A DNA stretch of 64,000 nucleotides from Chinchilla lanigera. Its lineage: Eukaryota > Chordata > Mammalia > Rodentia > Chinchillidae. The translations under genes were made by a program, and so were the position numbers. The notes under the pieces are model-generated. The model worked only from the letters and a program-made list of their open reading frames with translations. It ran no database searches and was not told where the DNA came from. Shown piece after piece: positions 23,100 through 35,869 of the stretch. Positions within the stretch are counted from its first letter, which is position 1. Every line of letters starts with the position of its first letter. Location of the stretch: assembly GCF_000276665.1 (NCBI RefSeq), contig NW_004955425.1, positions 25,228,996-25,292,995 on the forward strand, read 5' to 3'.

Positions 23100-23890
23100 G
23101 GAAGCATACTGAAAGAGAACATAAGCTGTGACTGTCCAGCCATTCTTTGAGAGTGAAAATTAAGTTTTGTTAATTCAGAGTTGAGATAAAAGTAGAAATC
23201 AAACTAATAAGAGGGTGTGTCAAAACACTATGTTAAAGAATTTGAAATGAATGATGAATGCTTATAATTTCCCTTTCTGTGTATTTTCCTGAAAGATTTA
23301 TATTTAAGGCTTACAAACAGAAAGGCAAACAGATTTTTCGGGAAGATCCTTCACATTTGGAGACTATAGTCACTCAGCCTGAACTTGCTAAAACGTTTTT
23401 GTTAGTAACAATTCAAGTTAGTAACAATTCAAGTTAGTAACCATTACGAGTTGCATCCTTTTCTGTATGTAAAAATGTAGGGGGAACATTGTTGAAGAGG
23501 GTGAAATGGGGAGCTTTGAATAGGAATCTGAAGGAGGAAGAGGAACGTGTCACACCATTGAGGGAAAGTAAGAGTAGCAGTTGTAGAGGCCCTCCAGGTC
23601 TCCTTGGAGTGGGCAGGTGTGGCTGGAATGGAGTAATAGGGTAGAAGACAATTCAGAAAGGTGTTGATGGGACCACATTGTGTAGAGCCTTGAAGGTTGT
23701 TATAAGATCTTTGACTTCCTGCTGAGTAAGATGGAAAATTATTGTAGCCTAGAGCAGAGGAATGATTTGATCCTTGTAATTGGATAACTTTGCTGTGTTC
23801 AGCGTAGTTTAGAAGTGGCAGGGATGGAAGCAGGGAATTGAAATCAAGTAGCCTTTAAAAGCTCTTGCAAATAAGCCAGATAAGAGATAA
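23100..23890. other. Intron 2 sequence with one possible ancient repeat
   Basis: Mostly unrecognised. The part 23640-23790 (gtgtagagccttgaaggttg ... agagcagaggaatgatttg) resembles a widespread old mammalian interspersed repeat whose class I cannot assign. No gene is seen. Confidence 0.4.
23400..23445 (+). repeat. Short tandem repeat, 16-bp unit
   Basis: The unit gttagtaacaattcaa is repeated about three times; the third copy is degraded. Confidence 0.85.
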
Positions 23891-23894
23891 AATA

Positions 23895-24012
23895 GTGGCT
23901 TGAAGGGAGTGGTGGGAGAGGGGAAGGGGGAATAAAAACAGTCAAGATAAGTACATGCACGTACTCCCTAAGGTGAATGTAAACATCATAGTACTAGTAC
24001 TAATAAAAAAAG
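23895..24012 (+). mobile_element. L1 3' end, short
   Basis: Sense fragment (aagggagtggtgggagagg, gtacatgcacgtactccc, agtactagtactaat) ending in an A-rich tail; a 5'-truncated copy of the shared L1 tail. Confidence 0.65.
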
Positions 24013-24549
24013 AGAGAAAGTGGTGGCCTGAACCAGAGTTGGAAAATAGTGCGAGTCTGGATTTATTTTTAAGGGAGAGCTGAGAAAATTTGCTGACTTA
24101 CTGATGAATTCTTTATGGAGTGTGAGGGAAATGAGGAGTGAGATCATTCAAGTCTAAGCAGCAGGTAGTTACCATGTACAGAGATGTGGAAGCCTGCAGG
24201 AGAAGTTTGGGGAGTCAAATCAAAGATTAGTTTTGGATTGTTTTGAGACACCTTCCACCTTCAAGACAAGGTCAGAGAGACAGCAACAGATGTGTGTATA
24301 TTACTGTTACATGTGGATGTGAATGTATTGCATGTTGTGTATCTAAATTTGTCTTGTGATCCTTGCATCATTGACTGTTTTTTCATGATTCTGTTTTTTT
24401 TCCTCCCTAAAGTGTCTAACCTTTGGTTTTAATATTGGAAATTTTCCTCAACTGTCTGAGATTTGGTTCTCTATATGAGTGGGATATAAATAAAGTTTAA
24501 GCAGCTGGCTTTTAGAGAGTATGGTTGTGAGGGAAGAAAGAATTGACTA

Positions 24550-24670
24550 ATTATATATCATTTTTGATTTTTTACTTTTTATTTTGAAATAATTGCACAT
24601 AGAAAAAGTAAAATAATGTAGATAATGTCTGTAATTCCCTGGCTCACCAGTATTTAACATTACATTTCTT
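24550..24670 (-). repeat. Old L1 3' fragment
   Basis: Contains ttattttgaaataattgcac followed by ctcaccagtatttaacat, the complement of an old L1 3' UTR motif. Confidence 0.45.
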
Positions 24671-24849
24671 TGATCATTCACTTCCTCCTTTACACATACA
24701 CAAACACATTCTCCCTCTCCCTATCCTTATCTCCTGTTCCCCTCTCTCTCTTCCTTTCTTCCCTGGGTCATTTTGGTATAGGACCTCCAAAGGATATAAT
24801 GGAAATAGTATAACTTCCAGCTTTCTAGATGTCAAATATGCCAAGTTCA

Positions 24850-25190
24850 TGTTCCCCAAAATCAAAGAATGAATTCTAAGGGACAACAGAGGTTAAGAGT
24901 AGGAAAACTGTATTGGTAGAGACAGCTCCTGAGAGACAGGAGGGGGCCTGAGTGGGTTGCCAACCAGCCGACTTCTCAAAGGAAGTTTTATAAAGCAAAA
25001 TCATGAGGAGGGTACAGCACCGGATAAAACTGTGACCAACCAATAAGATTACAAGTATAGCTGCTTAAGTAATAATCTAATGTGGAAGCAAGTCATGCAG
25101 CAAGTGTACATGGAAAGAACAAGGACCTTTTTTGGGAAGAGATGATTCAGGAGGTCCTGTTCACCAACCTAGGTGACTGATGCCTGTTTA
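24850..25190 (-). mobile_element. Solo LTR candidate
   Basis: On the reverse strand a TATA box-like tttataaaactt (near 24990) is followed by a short GC-richer tail ending ggggaaca. The layout fits a U3-R-U5 LTR. No family was recognised and no clear target duplication was found. Confidence 0.45.
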
Positions 25191-25199
25191 GAATATTGA

Positions 25200-26226
25200 T
25201 TACAATATATTTTTTATCCTTCATATTGTTTATTCCTTGGGTAGGTATATACACCTAGTCATTCCTTCCGTCTTTGTCTTGAGGCCTCTCCAGTGAATCT
25301 ACCTCCAGCCGCATTATTTTTTGCACTGACTCCTTTGAGGGCCTAACTATGTCTGGCTGCCTATAATATTCCTGCCTAGTTTAGCTGTTTACAATAATTT
25401 GAGAGTAGGTTGTATTTATCATATATCTTTTTCTCTTTTATACCTCAGTATATAACTTCCAAGGGCAAGGTTATTGCCTTAAAAAATCATATAGTAACTG
25501 CCAAATTCAGAAATTTTTATATAATACCTTTTTCTAATCTGCAGTCTATATTTTTTATATTGGTTGTTTAAAGCATACTTTTCGCCTTCAGTGCAGAATA
25601 CAGTCCTGAGTATATATTGCATTTACTCATTAACATTTCTTTAATTTCTTATAATCAGGAGCAATTCCTTAGCTGCTTTTGTCTAGTATGACATTGATTT
25701 TTTTTTTAAACACAAGCCAGTTATTTATTTAATATTCTTCATTTGGGCTTATTTGATTTTTTAAAAATTTATAAATTCAGGTTGTTCATCCTTGACAATA
25801 CTACTAAAGTGATAGAGTGTATTTTCAGGATATTCTATCAAAGATGTAAACAATATCTGCCTCTAATTTGTGACTTTAATTTCAGTCATCCAGTCAAAAG
25901 CCCAAGGGACCTTTCAGATTTCCTCTTGTATAGTAGTGTCTCCTTAAAACTAGAATGTAAGCTCTGTGAGAAGATACTTTAAGAACAGTAAAAATTCTAT
26001 TCCTTATTAGACTTTTCTGTTTTTGATTCATTTATGATGTCAGTTCCACCCAGGCTTTTCTAGAATGGTTGTAATATGGTTACTTTCTGACGCTACAAGC
26101 TCTTTCCACTATTATCAGCCATCATTCTATTTTTTAAGAAGTCCTCTTTTGTCCCATTTGAAAAGATAGTGCATTTACCTATTTTTGCATTTTTCAATAT
26201 GTTATAATCCATTACTCTTATTTGTA
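25200..26226. other. Intron 2 sequence with no recognised element
   Basis: About 1 kb of AT-rich sequence without identifiable repeat, RNA gene or exon. Confidence 0.5.
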
Positions 26227-26228
26227 TA

Positions 26229-26425
26229 CAGTGGTACCTCAGTTCACACACTTAATTTGTTCCATGATTTTGGAAAAGATAGCATGTTTGTGTGGGAAAG
26301 ATGGCCATAGTTGTGTTTGTCACTTGATGTAGAGTTTGCAAACAAAAACAAAATTTTGCCAAATGCTTTTGTTTACGAACCAAATTGCTCATGAGCAAAT
26401 GCATTCATGAACAGAGGCACTACTA
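26229..26425. mobile_element. TA-flanked MITE (Tc1/mariner-like), 197 bp
   Basis: Begins cagtggtacctcagttcac and ends gaggcactacta, flanked by TA. It has nearly the same length and termini as the element at 7747-7941, so it is a second family member. Confidence 0.75.
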
Positions 26426-26514
26426 TATTTTGATGATCAAATTGTGCCAGATTTGACTGTAAGGAACACTTCAGGCTGGTTCCTTAGTGCCATGAACATG
26501 CCCTCTGACTGCTT

Positions 26515-26703
26515 TTTTCCCAGGGTGTTGGGGTGAACCTAGGGCCTTCACAGTCAGAAATATCCCAGCCTTTTGAAATTTTTTTATTTTGAGACAAGTT
26601 CTTCCTAAGTTGATAAGTTCCCTCACCTGGGCTTGAACTTGTGATTTCATGCCTCAGCCTTCCAGAGTAATAGGATTATAGCCATATACCACCATTCCCC
26701 ACT
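26515..26703 (-). mobile_element. B1-dID dimeric SINE, old
   Basis: Complement order: dID (ggtgttggggtgaacctag), T-rich linker, B1 (gagacaagttcttcctaag ... ccaccattcccca). Confidence 0.65.
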
Positions 26704-26709
26704 TGAAGA

Positions 26710-28780
26710 TTTTTCAGGTTCATTTTATGACCTCACTGTACCAGTCCTGGAATCAGCTATTTCTGTATGAGCTTTGGTTGCTTTGGAAGAGAATGGCATC
26801 AGATTAGGGTGAAGGTGAGAGTCTTACTTACTACTTAGTATACATTTTAAACGGTTTTCCTCAGCTATTCCTGATAGCCCTGAGTTTATGGATTCGTTGG
26901 TTCAACCCATTCAAATAGAGTATCCTTAATCTTCTCTTGGAAGTGTATTTTGGCTATTTTAGGGCTGATATCTAGCCATCCTATTTCTTAATTTTAATCA
27001 TTCATCTTTCTTTGAAGGTTCAGAGGAGCTTGGAACTTCACATTACTGATTTTTAAAAAATTCTTTCTGTATTTCTTTGACATAAATAAGCTTGCTACTT
27101 GCCTGTCACTGACCTCCCCAAACCATGCTTTGTTCATCTGCTTTCCAGCATTTACAATTTGATTGAATTGTTTTGTTGTTGTCCTCTTTTTACCGATTTT
27201 CTTTCTTCTACTTTAATGCATTTTCTTGTCATTTAAGTGGGGTTTGGTAAGAGGTGAATATATTGTCTACTGTATTTATCCACGGATCCTACATGTTTTT
27301 AAAATGAACTTTTTGTCCTTTAACAAAAGTATTTTGTGTGACTTATAAAAAAATAGGAAGCAAATGAAGGCAGTTAGCTGTAATCAGGTAATCTTTGAAG
27401 TGATTTTTTTCATATATACAAATATACTTATTAAAATAGCTGTATAATATTCCATGAAAGAGATACCTTATTAGATTCCTTTTTGGGGGTCAATATCTTA
27501 TTAGACTTTTAATCTGTAAAAGGGACCAAAGCAGTAAGGCAGTCACAGAAACTTGAGATATTTTTAGAAATAACAGAGAAATTTTAAAGAATATGCTAGA
27601 TGAGATTTTTGGGTAATGTCTGTCATGGTTTAAGTCAAATAGGATGTAATTTTATGGAAAGTCCAATAAAAGAATATAAAGCTTTGCCCTTATGCTATAT
27701 TTTCTCAAAATATGGAATGTGTCGCAGACTTGCAGCTTGCCCTCTTTTCTGCCTCACCTTGACATAATAGAACAGAAAAAAGCTAAGAGGGAAGCCTAAA
27801 AGCAGAATCAAAGGAAGATTTAGATGCCAAAGCATTTAGAAGCATTTATAAAGACAGTTTGCAAAGTAATACAGACTTTGAAAGAACCAGCTCTCTAAAT
27901 AAAAGGTCACCATTTGAGGGAAAATAATATTCCAGAGTTTCTACTTAGTCTCTTCCTAGTAGAAAACGTTTTTGAAATGTGTATATTTATTATATGCCCA
28001 AAGATCACATATCTTTAAATACCAGTTTTGCAAAAATCAAAGATAAAATGGTTTTAAAGGAATATCACAGGAAATATTGAGGTTTTATTTATTTGGGGGA
28101 CTTAGAACTAGATAGGATGACTCTGAATTTTTTTATTCTTTCCAATTTTGCCCCTTGTCTGTTGGTTATAAGATGCAAACTTCTCCATAATGATGCTGGA
28201 CATGGCACCATCTGTGCCTCCAAGGAAAGGTATCATATACAAAAGGGAATATCAAAGTCCTTTTTATTATCCTGTGCTGTTTAGGGAAGAAAGTTACAGA
28301 GATGAATTTCATTATTGAAATCATAGGAATTTTGTTATACTTGTAGGTTGTCATTTTGATCACCTAAATACTTTTGTTCTAGTTCTAGTTCCTTAGAGAT
28401 GTAGCAATGGATACGTTAGCTGTGGTAGCGAAGAAGGGGGTTGACTTTTGTTAAGATCTTAAGGAAGTAACAGAACTAAGCAGTTTGTTTGGAAGCGAGT
28501 GTTCTGGGAAGAGAAAAGAAAATACAAAAACCATTGTATAAATCAAAGAGGCATAGAGATTTGTGATGGAGAACTAATGAAGGGCTTTCAACAAAGGTAA
28601 TATGACTTGACTTTCCTTTTAACAATCATTTTATTTATGCTAACTATATAATAATTAGTGATAGGTACAACAACAACATACAAAAATAATATCAAGATTT
28701 CTGTGCTCTTTAGTCTCAGTAGAAATAAGATTCAGTTATCTGAAATCCCAAGTTAAAAGTTGGAATCAAGGTTACTATCC
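26710..28780. other. Intron 2 sequence with no recognised element
   Basis: About 2 kb of AT-rich sequence. I see no gene, RNA gene or classifiable repeat. It is the longest such stretch in the left half of the window. Confidence 0.45.
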
Positions 28781-28784
28781 ATTA

Positions 28785-29275
28785 TGGTTTAGATCTAGAT
28801 ATCTCAGGTGGGGCTTCAGGGAGGTGATTAGATCATAGGGTATGATGCTCATCAGTGAATAAGCCCATTAATGGAGTGTATAACTAAATGTGATGTTGGG
28901 AGGCAAAGCCTGGTTGGAGGAGGTGGGTCACTGGGGGTGTGGCCTGGAGGGCTTTATCTCCCTTCCTCCCTTGATCTCTGCTTTCTGCTTGCCATGCCAT
29001 GAGTAGTTCTCCTCTGTCATGCTCTCTTGCCTTTTTTCCCTGTTGCTCTGCCTTGGAGCCAGCCAACTGAGGCTGAAACCTGTACAAACTATGAACCAAA
29101 ATAAACCTTTCCTCCTCAGAGCCAGGGATACCGGTCAGCAGCACAGCCCCTGCCTGGCAAGTGCAAGTTCATGAGTTCGATTCCCAATACCAAAAACAGA
29201 AACTTTCCTCCTTAGAGTTGTGGGAGTCAAGTGTTGTGTCTCAGTGATGAGAAAGTAACTAAGATCCTATCTTAA
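28785..29275 (+). mobile_element. MaLR-type LTR
   Basis: Features of a MaLR LTR: attatggtttagatctag at the start, gtgatgttgggaggc, ggaggtgggtcactgg, an AATAAA at about 29099, and a gagaaagtaactaaga end. An ID element is inserted near its 3' end. Confidence 0.6.
29122..29199 (+). mobile_element. ID SINE nested in LTR
   Basis: Sense ID (ccagggataccggtcagc ... gttcgattcccaatacc). Imperfect target duplication ctttcctcctcagag / ctttcctccttagag on its two sides. Confidence 0.82.
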
Positions 29276-29450
29276 CTTTAATACACATACAACTTTAAAT
29301 GTTTTTTTTTTCCCCGTGTTTGTTTTTAGGTTATATATTTAAATAATCCCTAAGATGGACTTAAACAGATGTTTTAGAGAAGTTTGTACTCTTTCAGAGC
29401 TAAATTACAAGAATTTTAAAACTCTGTTATTTTCCTTTGAAAAAATTACT

Positions 29451-29533
29451 GGGCCAGAGATAATAGCTCAGTGGCATAAGTGCCTGCCTGGCAAGTGCAA
29501 GGTCCTGAGTTCGATTCCTGGTACCCCCCCCAC
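29451..29533 (+). mobile_element. ID SINE
   Basis: Sense ID with B-box-like gagttcgattcctgg. Target duplication aaaaaattact at 29440-29450 and 29534-29544. Confidence 0.87.
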
Positions 29534-29689
29534 AAAAAATTACTAGTTATATATATGTGTGTGTGTGTGTGACATATGAATCCATAGTATTTTTATGTAT
29601 ATGAGTGTATATGGGTTGTATAAAACCTTGGTCATACATGCTCAAAATACGTTGTATAATTTTACATATAAAAGGTATATTAACACATT

Positions 29690-29800
29690 AAACTTTCAAG
29701 ACAATCCAGTAAAATAAGGGTTATTACTCCTACTTTCATAGGTAAGGAACTGAGACTTTAGAGGTTAATTTGCCTAGAAGGTCACGAGTGACCATATTCT
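29690..29800 (+). repeat. MIR fragment
   Basis: MIR core: aagggttattactcctac, taaggaactgagactttag, ggtcacgagtg. Confidence 0.6.
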
Positions 29801-30439
29801 GGATCTTCAGAGGCTGAAAATTAATAGAATAGAATAGAGTAGAATTAACAGAATAGTAGGATATAGAATAGAGTAGCTCTTTGTATGGATGTACTCCAGC
29901 TATTTTAGGAAGGGCTCAATTGGAAATTGGTAATTGGTAGAAGAAAACCAGCTGACAGTATACCCTGAAATAGAAGCAGACATCTAAAAGAACAGACCTT
30001 TGGCAAGTTCAGGAAAAAATAACTCTGGATGGCACAGTTTTCAAAGGATGTGTTTCTCACCTGTTTTGTGAAAGTGCCTCGGAAGCCCTTTGGTGAGAGT
30101 GGCAAAGATCTTTAAGTGGAAAGAGAGCTAGTAAGGGCTCTTTCTTGTTTCCCCTTTTCACTTGAGAGTAAGTCCTTTTTTCTTTTCATTTTTTTATAAA
30201 GTGATTCTTGTCCAGGATCACATACTTAGCAAAGACAGAAAAGCCTAAAGAAGAAAATAACTTGTAATTATAGCACTAGGATAACCACTTCTTAGATTTT
30301 GGTTAAATTTATTATTTTTTACTTTAAAAACTTTTAAGCTTGGTGGGAGGCAGAGGCATGAGGATTACAGATTGGAGGTATAGGCATTTGAGATCAGCTT
30401 TTTTCCATCAGCATAATTTCCCTGGGATACATCAAATTG

Positions 30440-30600
30440 TTGACTAAATCAATAATTTGTTTTTACTGCTGAATAACATTCTGTGTATAATCACCATTTA
30501 GCCATTCACAAGTTGAAGGAATTTGGGTTGTTTCCAGTTTCTGGCTGTGTGACTAAAGCTGTTATGAATATTTGTGTAGACATTAGTTTTCTGAATTTTG
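30440..30600 (-). repeat. Old L1 3' fragment
   Basis: Complement of an old L1 3' UTR (tactgctgaataacattc, gggttgtttccagtttctgg). Confidence 0.6.
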
Positions 30601-30609
30601 TTTTTAGCA

Positions 30610-33600
30610 TTCATTAAACATATATTTGTTCAATGTCAGTCACTGCTTAGTCATTGAATATGATGTACAAAATGGTCTGTGTTCTAGGCTTGCAATCTAG
30701 TGGAATAGATGTCTTTAATCATGTATCATCATCAGGTACAAACTACTGCTTTTGAGGCAACGACATATTGAGTTACATTGTACTTATACTTTGGTAACCT
30801 CCTTATTTTCTTCTTACTTAAATGGTCTAAGTTCTTAAGCTTTGGAAATATTTGATAATGCTTATATAACATTCTACTAGGAAATGAGCATTTGGCATTT
30901 TGAGGCTGCTTTTTGTATCAGGCAGAGGGCCACTTGACAGCAGAAACCACTTTCCACTTTAGGTATTTCAGCAGAAAATGCTTAATATAGGAAATCATTA
31001 AGAAGATGGTGAAGACTGAAAGAAGAAAAGAAAAACTGTTAATGTGGAGGCAATAACTACAAGAATCAACTTCTTAGGCTAGAGGAATAGAGAAAACTGG
31101 AAGTGTCCAGAGGGAACCCCACAAATTGAGGATCAGTTCACTAAAGGAAACATGCTGCCCAATGGTACCAGCACCAGTACCTTCGGACCCTCCTGGGATG
31201 AGGCTTAAACTTCTGAGTTGAAAGGATTGTCAGTATTTCTGAGAGTCAGAGAAAGGGTCCGTGAGGAGCTGAGGCTCAGAGGAAGGGGGCGCTCTGTGCA
31301 CTGTTCGTCAGTTGCTATTATCTCAAAAGTTTAGAGGAAGTGCCTTATGCAACTGGGTCTCACATCTAGAAGGAGGATTACACCTAAGGTAACTAGTACA
31401 AATATCCCAGTAATCTAAAGGCAGGATTATTGTGACGTGATACCTCACGTATGTAAGAATTGGTCCTTGGACAGCTGGTGCTTCTATGGCTGCTGAATGA
31501 AGCTGGTTGAGGGAGTTCTAAAACAGGCTGGAGAATAGAACCGATTACCACTACCAAGGCTAATGGTTTTTGTGGGGCAAATGCTGATCAAAACTGTGTG
31601 AAAACAGAAAAGCACAAGTTTTTTTATCTTCCTGGCTTCTAGTCTACATATAGTGGCTCATGTTGGCAGAACCTAGCAAAGGAGAAAGGTAGTTTGTAGC
31701 ATCTTGCTCTCACTAGCATTAAACAGTGTAGAAGGGGGAAATTAAGAGAAATAATAGGTTAATAAGTGGCAGGCTCACCTTAAAATCCCCTTGCTCTTGA
31801 GGAATTTCTTAATACGAGTAGAAAGTCTCCCACAAACACTCTAAAGGCCTAATACTTAATTTCCTCTTCCATCTAACATCCCTATATGGTCATTTCCCCT
31901 TAGCATATTAGTATATGAATTAGTCATTTGGACTACTGTTAGGCTATTTCTTCTCATTCCTACTCTCCCATTTCCCTCTTCAGGCTTTCTTTGATTCTGG
32001 AACAGAACTATACAAAAAAGCAGAGACAGCAAGTTTTGGTTTTTTTTTTCCTAATAGTGCTTGGCACAGCAACATCTGGTTTCTAGTAGCAGCATTGCCA
32101 GTAGTGGCTTACAAGGCTCAGAAGCAGAAGCAGCCTAGTCCATACAGATGGCACGTATGGTGCAATCTCACCAGGGTTTTGTTGCCTGGTCTCCCCTGGC
32201 TCTTTCCCACTTTCTGATTTCAGTTCTTCATTTTTCTGAGCAATGTCAGCTGTCCAGTACCTTCTAAATAAACTCCTTTTCTTATGTAAATAAGAATTTG
32301 TCTGAGTTTTATAATTTAAACACTGACTCATGTTGTCTGAATATGATAAGATTCGTTTAACTGTCTTATGGGGCATAGAAATTTTAACATTGTGTATTTT
32401 TGGAAGACTAATACTATAATTAAATAATGACAGATGTGTGGCCCTTATTAATGTTTGGCATTCATGATATTTGAAACTTGGTTAGAACTAGGGTCACATG
32501 TCCAATAGACAAGCCAACCATCTTCCTCACCACCTGAATCTGGTACAACCAAGGATCCTGGAAAATGAGGTAAGAACCTCCAAAAAAAAGAGAGCTATAA
32601 ATTCTTTGTTTAAAAGTCTGGCCTAGTCTTTACCTGACTTAGCTATGGCCTGTAAAACATATGATAAATTTGGCAATTTGAGTGTAAGCAAAACAAAAAC
32701 AATATTTTTCAAAACGATATAACAGAATCCACAGTTCAAAGCCTAAAGTTTACAGTATCCAGGATCAAAGTAAGATTACTCAAAAATAAGCCAGGAAATT
32801 GCTGTAGTCTCAAGGGAAAGGCCTGAGCAAGTACCAGACTCAAGTTGAACCACATGGTGAAATTACCTACAAGGATTTTAAAGCAACTTTATAATTATGT
32901 TCAGTAAGGTAAAAAAAAAAAAAAAAAAACCAAACCAAGACAAACAACAACAAAAATGCTTATAATAAGAAACTAGGCAGTTTCACCAGATAATTTACTG
33001 GATAATCTTTCCATTCTACTTTTTCTACCGCTAGAAAAGTCCTTTATGAAGCTTCCTATTCTAATCTAGATTTGGGTGCTTTCTGCTTAACTTATCTGGT
33101 AGTGTGTTTTCTTATCTTCCTGAGAAATTCCTTTGTTTTTCTCATCTGTTGCATTCTTGTTTGTTAGATATCAGTTCCTTCTTTTGCCTCTTGGTTATTC
33201 TATTTGGTGAAACTTGTCTTACAGTTCTGAAAGGTAAATGCTTCTTTACAGTTTAAAATATTCATACTGATAAGTTACTTGCCTTTGAAACACTCATGTC
33301 TTTACTGCATACCTTTTTTTTTGGATCATTTAATTTTTCCATAGAAGAATCAATCTATAGACAGTGTAGAAGGAGCTAGTATGGATTCTGCTCTCCTGCA
33401 GGCAAGAAAGACAAAGACGTCTTTAATATGAAGGCTTTTTCTACTTTTCTGACCCCTTCAAACAACTCCCAACCTGTGTTGTGTAGGAATAGCTGATTTA
33501 AATCTGTCTGGGGGGATGGGGAATAGAACTTCTAATGTTACTGCACCAGTATTTGAGATGCACATTTAGGATTTCACAGCCTACTTGCATCTTTAATGTG

Positions 33601-34200
33601 GCTCATCATTTTCCCTATTTTCAGTTCCACCTGTGTCTTTACCTTTAGGGCTGATAGTTTCAGTTCCTTTGGTTTTACCAGCGTTACATACAAATTGACT
33701 AAATTATTTTGTCCTTATTTTCCCTTGTAGATGTTTAGTAATTTTTGGCTGTCTCAGGAATAAGTAGGTTAATACATTTCATGACTTACTTCAGTATTTT
33801 TATTTGTACGGCTCTTCCTTTTTTGTTCTTCCTATATGATTATTTTAGTAGATAGTGGATATAAATGCTGGATACTCATTTCATTTTTTGAGATATTTTG
33901 TCATTAGCAGTGGATGCTGACATGACATGTGAAGCATGCATTCGTGGTGATAGTGATACTTTGCTCTTAGGAGAGTGAAATCTTAGATTTCTATTGTTTA
34001 TGAAAATCCACCTGACAAAACGTTACTCCTCAGTATTTAATTTCTTGGGGTAGGGGGCAGCATAATGTAAAAAGTTTGGAATAATGTACAGAATGTAAGA
34101 AAATCTCGTTTATTTTTAAAATTTATTGCCTTTATAGAATGTCTTTTGATTTTATCTATGTCTTAGTTTTCCTGTACATACTATGTCTTCTTGTTAAATG
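30610..34200. other. Intron 2 stretch without firm calls
   Basis: Mostly unclassified. The part 30950-31740 and the part 32060-32300 (with aaataaactccttttctt) have the look of decayed LTRs, but I cannot place them. An A-run sits at 32911-32929. No exon or RNA gene was identified. Confidence 0.35.
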
Positions 34201-34204
34201 TGTT

Positions 34205-34640
34205 ACATTCTTATCTTTGTCTGGTACAATATAATACATGTTTGGGATGATGCTGGTATAAATAAACCTACAGTCCCTCTAGGTGTACAAAAGTATACTG
34301 TTATGTACAGTATATGATTCTTGACAGTGATAAATGCCTGTTACTGGCTCATATACTGTATTGCTTAATGTTATTTTAGACCACTTCATCTACTTACTAC
34401 CATAAAAAACAAAAAAGTTCACTACAAAACATTATACTATCTTACTCCAGCAGCAGCCTCATATCTTTTGCTTCAGTCTCTTGACTGCATCAAACAGGGT
34501 ATATTGAATGGGTGACCTATACTGTCTAGGTCTGTGTAAGTACACCCCAAACATGTAATATATTGCACTAGACAGCTACATCACTAGGCTCTAGGAATTT
34601 TTTAGCTCAATTATAATCTTACAACATCACTCTAATATAT
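34205..34640. mobile_element. MER2-type (Tigger/pogo) DNA transposon remnant
   Basis: Phrases tgttatgtacagtatatgattc, gtgacctatactgtctagg and tctgtgtaagtacacccc match the MER2 non-autonomous element as I recall it. It is decayed, without transposase. Confidence 0.55.
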
Positions 34641-34692
34641 GAGATATGGTCAAACAAATGGTGTGTGTTTAAAGTTTTAAATGTGTAGCAGT

Positions 34693-34854
34693 ACTGGGCA
34701 TGGTGGCGCACTCCTGTAATCCCAGCACTCAGGAGGCTGAGGCAAGAAGATTGTTGCAAGTTCGAGACCAGCAAGGGCTACAAAGTGAGCTCAAGGGCAC
34801 CCTAAATTGCATAGTGAGACCCTGTCTCAAAAAGACAAAAATAAATAAATAAAA
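34693..34854 (+). mobile_element. B1 SINE
   Basis: Sense full-length B1 (gggcatggtggcgcactcc) with an aaat-rich tail. Imperfect target duplication aaatgtgtagcagt / aaatgtgttacagt. Confidence 0.9.
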
Positions 34855-34877
34855 TAAATGTGTTACAGTAAAAGATA

Positions 34878-35584
34878 CATTGCTATTAATGCTTTTTGAA
34901 ATACTCGCCCTCACTTTGAAGACGCTTATCGCCATCATTCTTGCCACTTTCTGAAGCAGTTCTGGAAGTTTTCTATCACAAACATCTTTAATTGCAGTGT
35001 TGTGGCTACCTCAGTTTCCTGAATTGATTCAAAACTTTTACATTTTATGGTCTTTTTGACTTTGAGGAAGTTGCATTATGCCAGATCAGGTGGATAAGGG
35101 CACACTATAATGTTTGTATTTGATAGAAACTGCCACAACAGAAGGAATGTGTGACATGAAATGTTGTCATTGGCCCATATCTCAGACTTTGCTACGCACA
35201 TTTTTCTTAAGTGCTGTAATAAGCCTTTATAATGTTTAGAGTTCAGTCTAATGTTCCTGGATACAAACTCAGCTCACACAATTCCATCAGCTTCGAAAAA
35301 TACAATCAACATCCCCTTCAATGTTTTCTTCACATGAAGAGAACTGGGTGATTTCTATTGAAAACTCTTAACCTGGAATGTGAAACAGCAGGATTACACA
35401 ACTCCAATGAAATACATTATGATTCATGATTTACGGCACACCCTAGTTCGTAACCCACTGACTGCACCAAACAAGTTGAAACTTGTCATACACTGTTACT
35501 GAGGCACACTTCTCATATTGAACACGCTGCGTTTCTGTTGGATGACACTCAGTGGCAGTACCACTGTATTTGTTAATCACACTG
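34878..35584 (-). pseudogene. Mariner-like element with transposase fossil, 707 bp
   Basis: On the reverse strand the frame around 35060-35100 reads PYPPDLA*CNF followed by LKVKKTIKCKSFESIQE, the region of the last catalytic aspartate and C-terminal part of a mariner transposase. It is broken by stops. Related but broken sequence continues to about 35510. The ends, cattgctattaatg and ttaatcacactg, are imperfect inverted repeats flanked by TA (34876-34877, 35585-35586). Dead element. Confidence 0.75.
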
Positions 35585-35589
35585 TATAT

Positions 35590-35860
35590 GCAGTTTTTTA
35601 AATTTTTATTTTTTTTAGTACATGTTTGCAGTGCATAATGACTTCATTTATCATGGGGGGTTGGTGCATGTACTTAACACATCTTAGCTCACCTTCTTAT
35701 ATGGCACATAATTTTATTGTTTCTTTTATTTTGTGTGTTTCTCAGATCTGTTTACCAGGTTCATCATATTTAGTGTGGTTTGCTTTTATTGTTTCTGATG
35801 TAACTTTTAATTGTTTCTTTTTTCTTTATTAGCTTTACTTTTGTTTTCTACTTGTCTTAT
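35590..35860 (-). mobile_element. L1 3' end
   Basis: Complement of the shared L1 tail (agtacatgtttgcagtgcat, gttggtgcatgtacttaac). It starts right beside the mariner fossil. Confidence 0.72.
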
Positions 35861-35869
35861 CTTTAAAAA

